Shown: positions 16,975 through 25,293, numbered from the stretch's first letter. The stretch is 64,000 nucleotides of DNA from Mesorhizobium atlanticum (GCF_003289965.1 NZ_QMBQ01000003.1:372001-436000); one strand, 5' to 3'. Notes: a model not told the origin generated them from the letters alone. Program-made: numbers and translations.

Positions 16975-16996
16975 ATTTGCGACACGGGTCGCAAAT
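16975..16996. promoter_or_regulatory. 22-bp palindrome upstream of the GlxA-type regulator
   Basis: Arms ATTTGCGAC and GTCGCAAAT with a 4-base spacer ACGG, perfect over 9 bp per arm. It sits 107 bases before the regulator's start, in an otherwise empty gap, and its half-site recurs at 7486, 31596, 31652 and 33900. Best read as a binding site, possibly autoregulatory. Confidence 0.55.
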
Positions 16997-17055
16997 GGGC
17001 AATAGGTGCAACCGCAGGACGTCATTGCGCGGTCGACAGCCGCCGGGCCCAAATG

Positions 17056-17086
17056 AAAACGCCGCCTCGGCAAGCCGGGCGGCGTT
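17056..17086 (-). terminator. Terminator of the 46-residue small gene
   Basis: Perfect stem AACGCCGCC (17058-17066)/GGCGGCGTT (17078-17086). Read on the minus strand it ends in TTTTCATTT, 29 bases after the stop of the small gene at 17115. The presence of a terminator supports that gene being real. Confidence 0.75.
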
Positions 17087-17114
17087 GAATTCAGCTTATC
17101 GGTGCTGGATCGTC

Positions 17115-17255
17115 TCAGGCAACAAAGCCGAGACGGGCAGCAGCCACTGCGCCGGTCTGGCCGGGCATGGTGTTGGCAAGGCGCTGACGCTCCAGAGCGG
17201 TCGTCAGGTTCGTTTCGCGGCGGGCGAAAAGGCGGGCAAAAAGCTTCATCATCAT
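17115..17255 (-). CDS. Small 46-residue basic protein, unknown
   Basis: MMMKLFARLFARRETNLTT... ending in GAVAAARLGFVA: a short basic amphipathic N-terminus (KLFARLFARR), then a helical stretch. Three consecutive ATGs begin it; GGAG precedes the third but the first is kept. It is followed by a clean terminator and preceded by an AT-richer gap, and sits in a row of small minus-strand genes with DUF1127 proteins next to an LsrB/VtlR-type gene. No family was recognised. It was too short for routine gene finding. Confidence 0.55.
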   Translation of the reverse strand: MMMKLFARLFARRETNLTTALERQRLANTMPGQTGAVAAARLGFVA

Positions 17256-17540
17256 CTCCATTTGGTTGCTCAGACGGGTCGCCTTCGCTTGATGGAGTGG
17301 GGCAGCTCGTTTTTGCTGGCGCTGATATAGGCTCGCTTCGGCAAAAACTAAATCGCAAAAGCGAAGCGCTTGATATGAAAAGCGACATGATTTGCGACAT
17401 TTTTGGGCAATGTGCCCATAATTTCCTATTGTTTACAGCGCTTTAGCTGATCCGTTAACCCGCTATGCGGGTGGTTCATATGCGTCATGCAGCAGTCGCA
17501 TGGCTGGAAAAGTCGTTTGAATGCAAACAAAAAGGCATAA
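17256..17540. other. Gap with no gene seen
   Basis: A comparatively AT-rich 285-base gap. It contains a TTTGCGAC motif at 17391-17398 and a small hairpin ACCCGCTATGCGGGT near 17457-17471. No convincing reading frame or tRNA. It may hold the promoter of the 46-residue gene. Confidence 0.4.
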
Positions 17541-17577
17541 AAAACAAAAGGCCTGCCGAGCTGACGCGGCAGGCCTT
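17541..17577 (-). terminator. Terminator of DUF1127 gene
   Basis: Stem AAGGCCTGCC (17548-17557)/GGCAGGCCTT (17568-17577); on the minus strand it is followed by TTGTTTTTTATG. Located 21 bases after the stop at 17599. Confidence 0.82.
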
Positions 17578-17598
17578 CAGAACTCCATACACACGTGA

Positions 17599-17784
17599 TT
17601 ACTTCGCTCCGGCCCAGCTTCCGACACCGTGGCGCAAGCCGGTCTTGACGTCGGCCGCTTCAGGCCAGCCGATATCCTTCTGCAGTTCGATCGGCAGCGC
17701 ATGGATGGCGCGCTCGGTCTGATAGCGGGCGCGGGCAGCGCTGAATTCGGTCGCAAGTCGACCGATAGACGACAGGATAGACAT
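17599..17784 (-). CDS. DUF1127 (YjiS-like) small protein
   Basis: A 61-residue protein. The core ALPIELQKDIGWPEA is the DUF1127 signature and an amphipathic N-terminal helix (SILSSIGRLATEF) precedes it. GAGAAGGA lies just before the ATG. It is divergent from the LsrB/VtlR-like LysR gene at 18005. In Brucella, VtlR is known to activate small DUF1127 genes, so control by the neighbour is likely. DUF1127 proteins elsewhere influence RNA decay or phosphate/polyamine metabolism; the role here is unknown. Confidence 0.8.
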   Translation of the reverse strand: MSILSSIGRLATEFSAARARYQTERAIHALPIELQKDIGWPEAADVKTGLRHGVGSWAGAK

Positions 17785-18004
17785 TTCCTTCTCCTCTATG
17801 CGGGCAGGGAGGCGCCCGTCATTGCGTTAATTCAGGTCTGTTTCAGCTTCACTTCATGTCGATTGCAGGACTGTGTCAGGGTCGTTTTATGGCTGCTTTT
17901 GGCAGGCATCCTGCATCGATCGAGTTGACTATGCGCCTGGAGTGATGTTCAATCAAACGAAATGGAATGATGGATTGCATCAGAAAAATTGAAGGCACGC
18001 TCCC

Positions 18005-18904
18005 ATGAATGCCCCGCTCAATCATCCCTTGCCGCTGCTTGACCTCGATGTGCTGCGCACCTTCGTGGCGATCGCGGAGACCGGCTCATTCACCACCGCC
18101 GCCAACGCGGTGTTCCGCACGCCGTCGGCCGTATCCATGCAGATCAAGAAGCTGGAGGATATCCTCGGCCGTTCCGTCTTCGCGCGTGACGCGCGTTCCG
18201 TGACGCTGACCACGGATGGCGAGATGCTGCTCGGCTATGCGCGCCGGCTTCTGTCGATCAACCGCGAGGTGGTGTCGAAGTTCATCATCCCCGACATTGT
18301 CGGCGTGGTGCGGCTTGGTTCCCCGGACGACTATGGCGAGCGCGTGCTGCCGCATGTGCTGAAGCGCTTCGCGCAGTCGCATCCCTCGATTGCCGTCGAC
18401 GTCACCATCGACCAGAGCATCAATCTGCGCCGGCGCATGGATGACCGCGCGCTCGACATCACGCTGCTCACCAATTCCTACAAGACCAGCGCGATCGGCG
18501 CCGAGGTGCTTTTGACCGAACCGATCGTGTGGGCCGGAGCCAAGGGCGGCTGTGCGCATCTGCGCGAGCCGTTGCCGGTGTCGCTATGGGAGGAAGGCTG
18601 CGCATGGCGGGCAGGGGCGTTGGAAGCGCTTGGACGCGAAGGCCGCAATTACCGCATCGCCTATATGAGCGCCCACACGGCCGGCCAGCGCGCCGCGATC
18701 ATGGCCGACCTCGCGGTCGCGCCGCTGCCGAAGTCCTTCCTCGGCGACGAGATGGTCTCGCTGGGGGCCAAGGACGGCATGCCGGAGATCGGCACCTACA
18801 ATCTCGCCATGGTGGTGGCGCCCGACGCCAGCGCGCCGGTGAAGGCTGTTGCCGACCATATCCGCGCGACGTTCGAATTGTTCCGCGAAACCGGCAAGTT
18901 CTGA
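18005..18904 (+). CDS. LysR-type regulator, LsrB/VtlR-like
   Basis: A 299-residue LTTR. The N-terminal winged HTH (LRTFVAIAETGSFTTAANAV, then RTPSAVSMQIKKLE) is followed by the LysR substrate-binding domain. The opening DLDVLRTFVAIAE and DARSVTLTTDGEMLLGYARR match the LsrB/VtlR group as I recall it. That group governs oxidative-stress and envelope functions in rhizobia and virulence and small-protein genes in Brucella. The context (divergent DUF1127 gene, second DUF1127 at 20178) is the same as for VtlR targets. The 220-base divergent gap is where its site should be; no single perfect T-N11-A palindrome stood out. Confidence 0.8.
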   Translation: MNAPLNHPLPLLDLDVLRTFVAIAETGSFTTAANAVFRTPSAVSMQIKKLEDILGRSVFARDARSVTLTTDGEMLLGYARRLLSINREVVSKFIIPDIVGVVRLGSPDDYGERVLPHVLKRFAQSHPSIAVDVTIDQSINLRRRMDDRALDITLLTNSYKTSAIGAEVLLTEPIVWAGAKGGCAHLREPLPVSLWEEGCAWRAGALEALGREGRNYRIAYMSAHTAGQRAAIMADLAVAPLPKSFLGDEMVSLGAKDGMPEIGTYNLAMVVAPDASAPVKAVADHIRATFELFRETGKF

Positions 18905-18905
18905 G

Positions 18906-19871
18906 CTATTCGGCCGCCGGCGCGGGGCGCTCTGCGAAAGCGGCTTTCGTCCTGTTGCGTACCTGCGCCCGGCTCACTGCTGGAGCGCCGTTGAGGAATG
19001 CGACGATGCTGTCGCGCGCGCGGCGCGCTTCCGGCATTTCGATCAGCGGCCAGACATGGAACATGCCTTCTTCATAGACCACGTCGACCTCGACGCCGGC
19101 AGCCCGCGCCCTTTCAGCGAAGATGAGATTATCTGGGGTCAGCATGTCGCGTGAGCCCGTCAGCAGCAGCGTCTTCGGCAGCACGGACAAGTCGCCGTAA
19201 AGCGGGCTGATGTGCCAGTCCTTGCGGTCGAAACCGGCGCTGTAGAGCCGCACCGCTTCCAGCCCACCCGGAATACCCAGCCACGGATCCTGCCGTTCGG
19301 CCTCGAAGACTTCAGGATTTGCAAGCGAAACGTCGAGGCCGGGCGAGATCAGCACGTGACGCGATGGCGAAGGCAGGCCCTCCTCGGCCGCCATCATGGT
19401 GAGCACGACCGCCATGTTGCCGCCGGCGGAATCGCCCATGAAGGTGATGTCCTCGGCCTCCGTCTCTTCGAGCATGCGCCGGTAGACGTCGCCGACCATG
19501 CCGAACATGTCGTGGAAATCGTGCTCGGGCGCGATGGGGTAGATCGGCACTGTGATGCCGAAACCGAGACGCTCGGCCATCTCGGCGATCAGCCCCCAGT
19601 GGTAGGACGTGATCTGAAAGACATAGGCGCCGCCATGCATGTAAAGGATGCGCCGGCGCTCGCCCGCTTTCGGGGCGATCTCATAGACGGGAAAGCCGTC
19701 GATCTCGGTCTCGGCGATGTCCAACCGCGCCTTGAGCAAGGCAGGCGGATGATGATCCTCCGTCTTGCGGGCGTAGGCGATCCAGCGCTGCAGGTTCTCG
19801 GGACTGGAAAAGGCCTTCTTGCGGCTGTGCCGCAGAACGAACGAAACGAGATGGCTTTTCAAACTGGGCAT
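18906..19871 (-). CDS. Alpha/beta hydrolase, hormone-sensitive-lipase (HSL) family
   Basis: A 321-residue esterase-like protein. HGGAYVF (79-85) is the HSL oxyanion motif, GDSAGG (147-152) holds nucleophile S148, D is in GSRDMLTPDN and the catalytic His in EGMFHVW. No signal peptide. ATG 19871 is chosen because the preceding 33 residues of open frame carry no fold. It ends one base after the LysR stop (convergent). The substrate is probably a short acyl ester. Confidence 0.83.
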   Translation of the reverse strand: MPSLKSHLVSFVLRHSRKKAFSSPENLQRWIAYARKTEDHHPPALLKARLDIAETEIDGFPVYEIAPKAGERRRILYMHGGAYVFQITSYHWGLIAEMAERLGFGITVPIYPIAPEHDFHDMFGMVGDVYRRMLEETEAEDITFMGDSAGGNMAVVLTMMAAEEGLPSPSRHVLISPGLDVSLANPEVFEAERQDPWLGIPGGLEAVRLYSAGFDRKDWHISPLYGDLSVLPKTLLLTGSRDMLTPDNLIFAERARAAGVEVDVVYEEGMFHVWPLIEMPEARRARDSIVAFLNGAPAVSRAQVRNRTKAAFAERPAPAAE

Positions 19872-20177
19872 GCGGATAAACGGATCTCGGCAGAGCCGAC
19901 TAAGAGAATTCCCCCCGCTTTTTGAAGATCGTACCGCCGTTAAAAATGTCAAGGATTCGCCCCGGCACATCGGCGTGATCTCGTGGTGCCGGTTCTTTGT
20001 TTGGGCAATTCCAGAAGGCTACGGCGAGTGGCCAGGCCTGACCGCCGCACACTTTTCCTGGAATTGCTTAGCGCCGCTTCGGCAGCAGCGCGGCGCGCAG
20101 TTTGTTGTCGCCGGTCGCCGGAGCCGCATTGCGACCCCGGCGCTTGCCAAGCAGCTTGCATTTGTCGGCGAAGGTCA
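19872..20177. other. 306-base gap with repeat remnant
   Basis: No gene is seen between the HSL-type and DUF1127 genes. It contains an inverted repeat, GCAATTCCAG (20005-20014) and CTGGAATTGC (20058-20067). The latter belongs to the CACACTTTTCCTGGAATTGC block also found in the repeat at 10228-10331. Confidence 0.5.
20005..20067. repeat. Partial palindromic repeat
   Basis: 10-bp perfect terminal arms GCAATTCCAG/CTGGAATTGC with the shared CACACTTTTCCTGG block; a shortened relative of the element at 10228-10331. Confidence 0.55.
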
Positions 20178-20363
20178 TCAGCGCGGCGTGCCCAGAAGCA
20201 GCTTGTGCAGTGCTGCCTGCGGGTCGCTCGGCGGCGAGGCCGGCCAACCGATATCCTTCCGGACATGCGCCGGCAGATCGTTGAGCGCGCGGATCGCCTT
20301 GTTCCTGGCATGCGCCTGCCTGATGGTGACACCGAAGCGGCTGAGATTTCCGAACATCGACAT
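20178..20363 (-). CDS. DUF1127 (YjiS-like) small protein, second copy
   Basis: A 61-residue protein with the DUF1127 core ALNDLPAHVRKDIGWPASPP and a C-terminal tail ALHKLLLGTPR. ATG 20363 (MSMFGN) is chosen because GGGAG lies 6 bases before it; ATG 20369 would touch the ribosome binding site. It is a paralogue of the 17599 gene and, by analogy with Brucella VtlR targets, a likely member of the same regulon. Confidence 0.78.
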   Translation of the reverse strand: MSMFGNLSRFGVTIRQAHARNKAIRALNDLPAHVRKDIGWPASPPSDPQAALHKLLLGTPR

Positions 20364-20655
20364 TTTCATCTCCCTTGAAGAGCGATGGCGGCCGACAATT
20401 GTCGCTGCCGCCATGCGATGGCCGCTAAATGCGTCACGCATGTATCGGGTCGATTTCGCGAGAACAGCGTTTCGGTTTCGGGATCGCGCGGATTCGGAAA
20501 CATTTGCATGCAAATGAATCAGGCGGACCGGCATGCCGGTTCCTGTCCGAATAGCCGCCAATGGTGGTTGACACAGAAGAGTGGCTGCCTAGTTATTGTG
20601 CAATGCGGCGTGGGGTGTGTGCACCGCAGCATGATGCGAGACGGGTCAGGGCATC

Positions 20656-21699
20656 GTGACAAGCATACATAGCATCCAATATCTGCGCGGCCTTGCCGCG
20701 TGCGCGGTCGTTTGCTTCCATGTCAGCGAGCAGTTCGGCGGTCCGTTCAACGTCGGAGCGGCCGGCGTCGACGTCTTCTTCGTCATCAGCGGCTTCATCA
20801 TGTGGGTGACGACGGCGGGCAGACCAGCTGATCCCTGGCGCTTCATGAGCCGCCGCATCACCCGCATCGTGCCTCTCTACTGGATCGTCACGCTCTTGAC
20901 CGCGACGGGCATCCTGCTCAAGCCGCAGTTCTTCTACGACCATTTCCTCAGTGTGGCGAATTTCGTTGGCTCGCTATTCTTCCTGCCGGTCCTGCAGGAC
21001 GATGCGCTGCATCCCATCGTCATACAGGGTTGGACGCTTTGCTATGAGATGATGTTCTATCTCGTCTTCACCCTGGTCCTGTTCGTTGGCGAGCGCTGGC
21101 GGTTCGTCGTTCTCGTAGGCGCACTTGTCGCCATCGTCGCGCTGCATTTCGTCCTTCCCGCGGGATATGCGCATGCCTTCACCGATCCTGTCGTGATCGA
21201 GTTCGCGGCCGGCGTCGTCGTGGGGCGTTTGTGGCTCCAGGGCGCCAGGCTGTCGCTCGGGGCCGCGCTGGCGGTGTCTGGCGCGGGACTCCTTCTGCTT
21301 GCGGCTGGCACGCCGTTCGATGCCGATTTGCCTCGCGCCTTGCTCTGGGGGCTTCCGGCCGCATTGATCGTGGCAGGCGCGGCTTTTGCCGAGCGGGTGA
21401 GGCCGTTCAAGCCGACTGCCTTGCCCACTTTTCTCGGCGACGCGTCCTATTCGATCTATCTGTGGCACGTCGCGGTTGGCGTGCTGGCGACGGGTGTCGT
21501 GCTGAGGATCGGAATTCCCGCGGCTTTGCAGCCGGCGACGATCCTGGTCGCCACGCTTGCACTCTCGGCGATGCTCTATCTGATTGTCGAAAAGCCGTTG
21601 ATCGGGCTGCTGCACCCGCAAGGTCCCAAGGGCGCCGCCAAGGCAAGCAATGCCGCGGCCGCAGGAGCCGCGGCAAGGCCGGCTAAAGCCTTGTTCTAA
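20656..21699 (+). CDS. Acyltransferase 3 family membrane protein (ExoZ-like)
   Basis: A 347-residue protein with about ten TM segments. The N-terminal SIQYLRGLAACAVVCFHVSE and GAAGVDVFFVISGFIMW are the acyltransferase-3 signature, with RRITRIVPLYW following. This family O-acetylates or succinylates surface polysaccharides. The start is GTG 20656 with weak ribosome binding sequence. The C-terminus is Ala-rich (SNAAAAGAAARPAKALF) and overlaps the RamA-like stop on the other strand by 4 bases. The 290 bases upstream hold no gene. Confidence 0.82.
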   Translation: MTSIHSIQYLRGLAACAVVCFHVSEQFGGPFNVGAAGVDVFFVISGFIMWVTTAGRPADPWRFMSRRITRIVPLYWIVTLLTATGILLKPQFFYDHFLSVANFVGSLFFLPVLQDDALHPIVIQGWTLCYEMMFYLVFTLVLFVGERWRFVVLVGALVAIVALHFVLPAGYAHAFTDPVVIEFAAGVVVGRLWLQGARLSLGAALAVSGAGLLLLAAGTPFDADLPRALLWGLPAALIVAGAAFAERVRPFKPTALPTFLGDASYSIYLWHVAVGVLATGVVLRIGIPAALQPATILVATLALSAMLYLIVEKPLIGLLHPQGPKGAAKASNAAAAGAAARPAKALF

Positions 21700-23765
21700 T
21701 CGCGGCCGCGGCGTGCGGCGCGCTCCTCGCGTGAGCGCCGGCGCGGGGTGGCGTCGCCGGCGCCGCCGTCCTCGCTCATCGCCTTGCGCGGCGGCAGCTT
21801 CACCGCGGCGGCCAGCTTGGGGAAGGGGTCGACCTTGTTCGGCAGCGCCATGGCGTAGACGAAGTGCTCCTGGAACTTGGGCTCCAGCGCGGTCTCGATC
21901 TTCTCGATCCTGCTCACCGTCTCCTCGATCTCACGCCGGTACCCGCGGTTGAGCAGCGCCATGCGCGCGCCGGCGCCCGCGGCATTGCCGACGGCCGAGA
22001 CCTTGTCGAGATCGCAGTCCGGGATCAGGCCGAGCACCATGGCGTATTTCGGATCGATGAAGGAGCCGAAGGCGCCGGCGAAATGGATGCGGTCGACATG
22101 ATCGGTGTGCTGCTTTTCCATCAACAACTTGGTGCCGGCATAGAGCGCCGCCTTGGCAAGCTGGATGGCGCGCACGTCGTTCTGGGTGATGGTGATCTTC
22201 GGCTCGCCTTCCTTCAGCACATAGGAGAAGGTGCGGCCGTTGGGCACGATGCGCGGCGAACGCATGCTGAGCGATCCGTCGACGACGCCGTCCTCGGAAA
22301 TGATGCCCGACAGGTACATCTCGGCGATCACTTCGATGATGCCGGAGCCGCAGATACCGGTGACGCCCGTCGCCTGCACGCTTTCGGCGAAGCCAGGTTG
22401 ATCGGACCACAGTTCCGAGCCGATGACGCGGTAGCGCGGCTCGAGCGTGTCGGGATCGATGCGCACGCGCTCGATGGCGCCGGGTGCCGCGCGCTGGCCG
22501 CCGGAGATTTCCGCGCCCTCGAAGGCCGGGCCGGTGGGCGAGGAAGCCGCGACGACGCGCGTGGAGTTGCCGAGCACGATCTCGGCGTTGGTCCCGACGT
22601 CGACGATCAGCATCATCTCGTCCTGCCGGTGCGGACCTTCCGACAAGGTAACGGCGGCAGCGTCGGCGCCGACATGGCCGGCAATGCAAGGCAGCATGTA
22701 AAGGCGGGCGCCCTGGTTGAGCTTCAAGCCGATGTCGGAGGCCTTGATGCGCACCGCGCCCGAGACGGCGAGCGCGAAGGGCGCGCCGCCGAGCTCAGTC
22801 GGATCGATGCCGAGGAACAAATGATGCATGATCGGATTGCCGACGAAGACGGAATCCAGGATGTCGGCACGGTGGACGTTGCCCTCCGCGCAGACCTTGT
22901 CGACCAGGCTGGAGATGGCCTCGCGCACGGCGACTGTCATGCCTTCGCGTCCATCCGGATTCATCATCACATAGGAGACGCGGCTCATCAGATCCTCGCC
23001 GAAGCGGATCTGCGGGTTGGACGTGCCCGAGGATGCGGCGACGCGGCCCGACAGCAGCGACACCAGATGCATGGCGATGGTGGTCGAGCCGATGTCGCAG
23101 GCAAGGCCATAGGCTTCGTTCTTCAGGCCGGGCCACAGCGCGATGACGCGCGCGATGTCGCTATCGGCATCCTTGTGGATGGCGGCGGTCGCGGTCCAGT
23201 TGCCCTTGCGCAGGATGCCCTGCACCTGCGGCATGAGGTAGAAGTCGAATTCGAGGTTCTTGAGGCCCCAGTCTTTCATCAGGGCGATCTTGAGCCGGTC
23301 AAGGTCGCCGAGCGGCTTGTGCATGTCGGGCTCTTCGATCTCGACATAGCACATGCGGATCGCCGTATCGCGGGCGATCACCCTGGTGTCGGCGTCCTTG
23401 CGGATGGTCTGGGCGTTGATGACCGTGTCCTGCGGCACGTCGATGACGAGGTCGCCGAGAATCTGCGCCGAGCAGGACAGGCGGCGCCGCTCGGGCAGGC
23501 CGCGCACGCGCTCGTAGCGCTCTTCCTTGGCGCCCTTGGGCGAGATGTGGTCGTTGGACGAGACGATCTTGTGCTTGGCGAAATTGCCTTCCTGCACCTC
23601 GATCTGGCAGCGCCCGCAGGTGGCGCGGCCGCCGCACACGCTTTCGACATAGACGCCGAGCTGGCGCGCGGCATCGAGCACCGGGGTTCCGACCGGGAAC
23701 CGGCCGCGCTTGCCTGACGGCATGAACAGCACGAGCGGATCGGTGATGTTGGGCGGAGGATTCAT
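21696..23765 (-). CDS. RamA-like corrinoid reductive activase (2Fe-2S ferredoxin + ASKHA ATPase)
   Basis: A 689-residue protein. A plant-type [2Fe-2S] ferredoxin domain at the N-terminus has C44, C50, C53 and C98. A middle linker and a C-terminal DUF4445/ASKHA ATPase domain follow (DIGSTTIAMHLVS from D224; VDVGTNAEIVLGN; FAGAFGSFIDPKYAM). Such proteins re-reduce cob(II)alamin to cob(I)alamin with ATP in corrinoid methyltransferase systems. It is the activase for the corrinoid protein at 30802. Unusual: an Arg-rich C-terminal tail, PRRRSREERAARRGRD, similar to tails on other proteins of this system. Confidence 0.85.
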   Translation of the reverse strand: MNPPPNITDPLVLFMPSGKRGRFPVGTPVLDAARQLGVYVESVCGGRATCGRCQIEVQEGNFAKHKIVSSNDHISPKGAKEERYERVRGLPERRRLSCSAQILGDLVIDVPQDTVINAQTIRKDADTRVIARDTAIRMCYVEIEEPDMHKPLGDLDRLKIALMKDWGLKNLEFDFYLMPQVQGILRKGNWTATAAIHKDADSDIARVIALWPGLKNEAYGLACDIGSTTIAMHLVSLLSGRVAASSGTSNPQIRFGEDLMSRVSYVMMNPDGREGMTVAVREAISSLVDKVCAEGNVHRADILDSVFVGNPIMHHLFLGIDPTELGGAPFALAVSGAVRIKASDIGLKLNQGARLYMLPCIAGHVGADAAAVTLSEGPHRQDEMMLIVDVGTNAEIVLGNSTRVVAASSPTGPAFEGAEISGGQRAAPGAIERVRIDPDTLEPRYRVIGSELWSDQPGFAESVQATGVTGICGSGIIEVIAEMYLSGIISEDGVVDGSLSMRSPRIVPNGRTFSYVLKEGEPKITITQNDVRAIQLAKAALYAGTKLLMEKQHTDHVDRIHFAGAFGSFIDPKYAMVLGLIPDCDLDKVSAVGNAAGAGARMALLNRGYRREIEETVSRIEKIETALEPKFQEHFVYAMALPNKVDPFPKLAAAVKLPPRKAMSEDGGAGDATPRRRSREERAARRGRD

Positions 23766-23854
23766 GCTGGCACGCGTCTCGATGGCAATAGCCGATGCCG
23801 TTTAACGGATCGTTTTACTGTTGGGTGGAGAGTCTGCTGGTCCAGGGGCCAACC

Positions 23855-24097
23855 ATGTCGGATCTGCTGCTCTCCGCCGTCCTCACCGCCTTCACCATGG
23901 TGCGCGTGATCAAGGGCTCTTGGCTGCGCAATCCGCAATATCTTGCCACCGGAATTCTCGGCGCGGTCGTCGGCGCGCTGCTGCTGCACGCCTACTGGCC
24001 CGCCTATGACGATGACTTCATCGTCGGCGGCGTCACGGGCATTTTCGGATCGTGGGCGGGCATGGCGCTGTTCGACGCCATAGTGGGTATGGCCTGA
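23855..24097 (+). CDS. Small 80-residue membrane protein, unknown
   Basis: MSDLLLSAVLTAFTMVRVIK..., with two or three hydrophobic segments (YLATGILGAVVGALLLHAYW; IFGSWAGMALFDAIVGMA). ATG 23855 is preferred; an upstream in-frame start at 23795 would add 20 residues. It lies alone on the plus strand between ramA-like and mtgA-like genes. No family was recognised. Confidence 0.5.
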   Translation: MSDLLLSAVLTAFTMVRVIKGSWLRNPQYLATGILGAVVGALLLHAYWPAYDDDFIVGGVTGIFGSWAGMALFDAIVGMA

Positions 24098-24176
24098 ACG
24101 CAAAGCAGAGCTGTCCGACCGCATCCACGATGCGATCGGACCAGCCTTGTTTGCGGTGCGGCTCACGATTGCGCGC

Positions 24177-25151
24177 TTATCCCCTGGCCATGCGGGCTTC
24201 GCGGCCGCCGCGGCGGCGGCCGCCGGCGGCAGCGCCGTCACCGGGAGCGGTGACCGCGACCGGAGCGGCAACGGCATGGCCGCCTTCGGCCGGCTTATAG
24301 TCCTTGTAGGTGCGGATCCAGTTGGTGCAGTTCTCGTCGGTGCCGTTGAGCACATTGGCGCCGCGCACGGCTTCCATTTCCTGCGGACGGACCGGGTTCA
24401 TGATTGCGGAGGTCATGCCGGCGCCGATCACCATCGGAATGAAGGCGGCGTTGATGCCGTGTCGGTGCGGCAGGCCGAAGGAGATGTTGGAGAGGCCGCA
24501 GGTGGTGTTGACCTTGAGCTCCTCACGCAGGCGGCGCAGCAGCGCGAACACCTGGCGGCCAGCATCGCCCAGCGCGCCGATCGGCATCACCAGCGGGTCG
24601 ACGACGACGTCATGCGAAGGAATGCCGTGGTCGGCGCAGCGCTCGACGATCTTCTTGGCGACGGCGAAGCGGACGTCCGGGTCCATCGAGATGCCGGTCT
24701 CGTCATTGGAGATGGCGACGACCGGGACGTTGTATTTCTTGACCAGCGGCAGGATGGCCTCGAGCTTTTCTTCCTCGCCCGTGACGGAGTTGACCAGCGG
24801 GCGGCCCTTGGCGACCTTCAGCGCAGCCTCGATCGCGGCGGTCACCGAAGAGTCGATCGACAGCGGCAGATCGACCAGCCCCTGCACGATCTCCAGCGTC
24901 TGCACCAGCAGCGCCGGCTCAGTCGCGTTGGGGTCGACGGCGGTGACGCCGGCATTGACGTCAAGCATGGTGGCGCCGCAGGCGGCCTGTTCCAGCGCGT
25001 CCTTGATGACGGTTTCGAAATTGCCGGCCACCATCTCGGCCGCGAGCTTCTTGCGGCCGGTCGGGTTGATGCGTTCGCCGATCACGCAGAAGGGCTGATC
25101 GAAGCCGATGACGATTTCTCGGGTCGCCGAGGCGACGATGGTGCGGGTCAT
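24177..25151 (-). CDS. Methyltetrahydrofolate:corrinoid methyltransferase (MtgA-like, pterin-binding)
   Basis: A 324-residue TIM-barrel pterin-binding protein. FCVIGERINPTGRKKL, ATMLDVNAG, IEAALK...KPLVNS-type RPLVNSVTGEEEKL, and GLSNISFGLPHR are the conserved blocks of MeTr/MtgA/MtvA proteins, which move a methyl group between corrinoid protein and tetrahydrofolate. With MetF and MetV encoded just upstream it probably produces methyl-THF for oxidation. The tail GDGAAAGGRRRGGREARMARG, here best noted as Gly/Arg-rich, is disordered. A 22-bp palindrome lies 17 bases upstream of the start. Confidence 0.85.
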   Translation of the reverse strand: MTRTIVASATREIVIGFDQPFCVIGERINPTGRKKLAAEMVAGNFETVIKDALEQAACGATMLDVNAGVTAVDPNATEPALLVQTLEIVQGLVDLPLSIDSSVTAAIEAALKVAKGRPLVNSVTGEEEKLEAILPLVKKYNVPVVAISNDETGISMDPDVRFAVAKKIVERCADHGIPSHDVVVDPLVMPIGALGDAGRQVFALLRRLREELKVNTTCGLSNISFGLPHRHGINAAFIPMVIGAGMTSAIMNPVRPQEMEAVRGANVLNGTDENCTNWIRTYKDYKPAEGGHAVAAPVAVTAPGDGAAAGGRRRGGREARMARG

Positions 25152-25167
25152 GCGATCTCTCCGTCGG

Positions 25168-25189
25168 GATATAAAGAGTTCTTTATATC
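25168..25189. promoter_or_regulatory. Operator palindrome GATATAAAGA-GT-TCTTTATATC
   Basis: A perfect 10-bp-arm palindrome 17 bases before the MtgA-like start. A near-identical copy is at 39459-39480 before the homocysteine methyltransferase. The form resembles ArsR-type SAM/SAH-responsive regulator sites of methionine genes in alphaproteobacteria (recollection, unverified). Confidence 0.6.
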
Positions 25190-25244
25190 GTTATCTGATT
25201 TGGTTCAAGTGAATGGTGCCGGCAGCGCCTTGGACTCTAAGTTC

Positions 25245-25293
25245 ATGTATGTCGTTGTCCCAAAACCGGTTCCCGCTTTTGGGCGACATACAT
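25245..25293. repeat. Palindromic repeat ATGTATGTCG...CGACATACAT
   Basis: Arms 25245-25254 and 25284-25293 pair perfectly, with inner CCAAAA/TTTTGG. It abuts the metF stop codon and is the same family as 37973-38021. It may act as a transcript-end hairpin for metF. Confidence 0.7.

Noticed and set aside
19872..20177. Possible tandem AbcR-type sRNA near the LsrB-like gene
   Set aside because: I looked for structured repeats with terminators around 17256-17540 and 19872-20177 and saw none convincing.
21864..23717. 617-residue plus-strand frame opposite the RamA-like gene
   Set aside because: Antisense shadow; the RamA ferredoxin and ASKHA motifs are on the minus strand.
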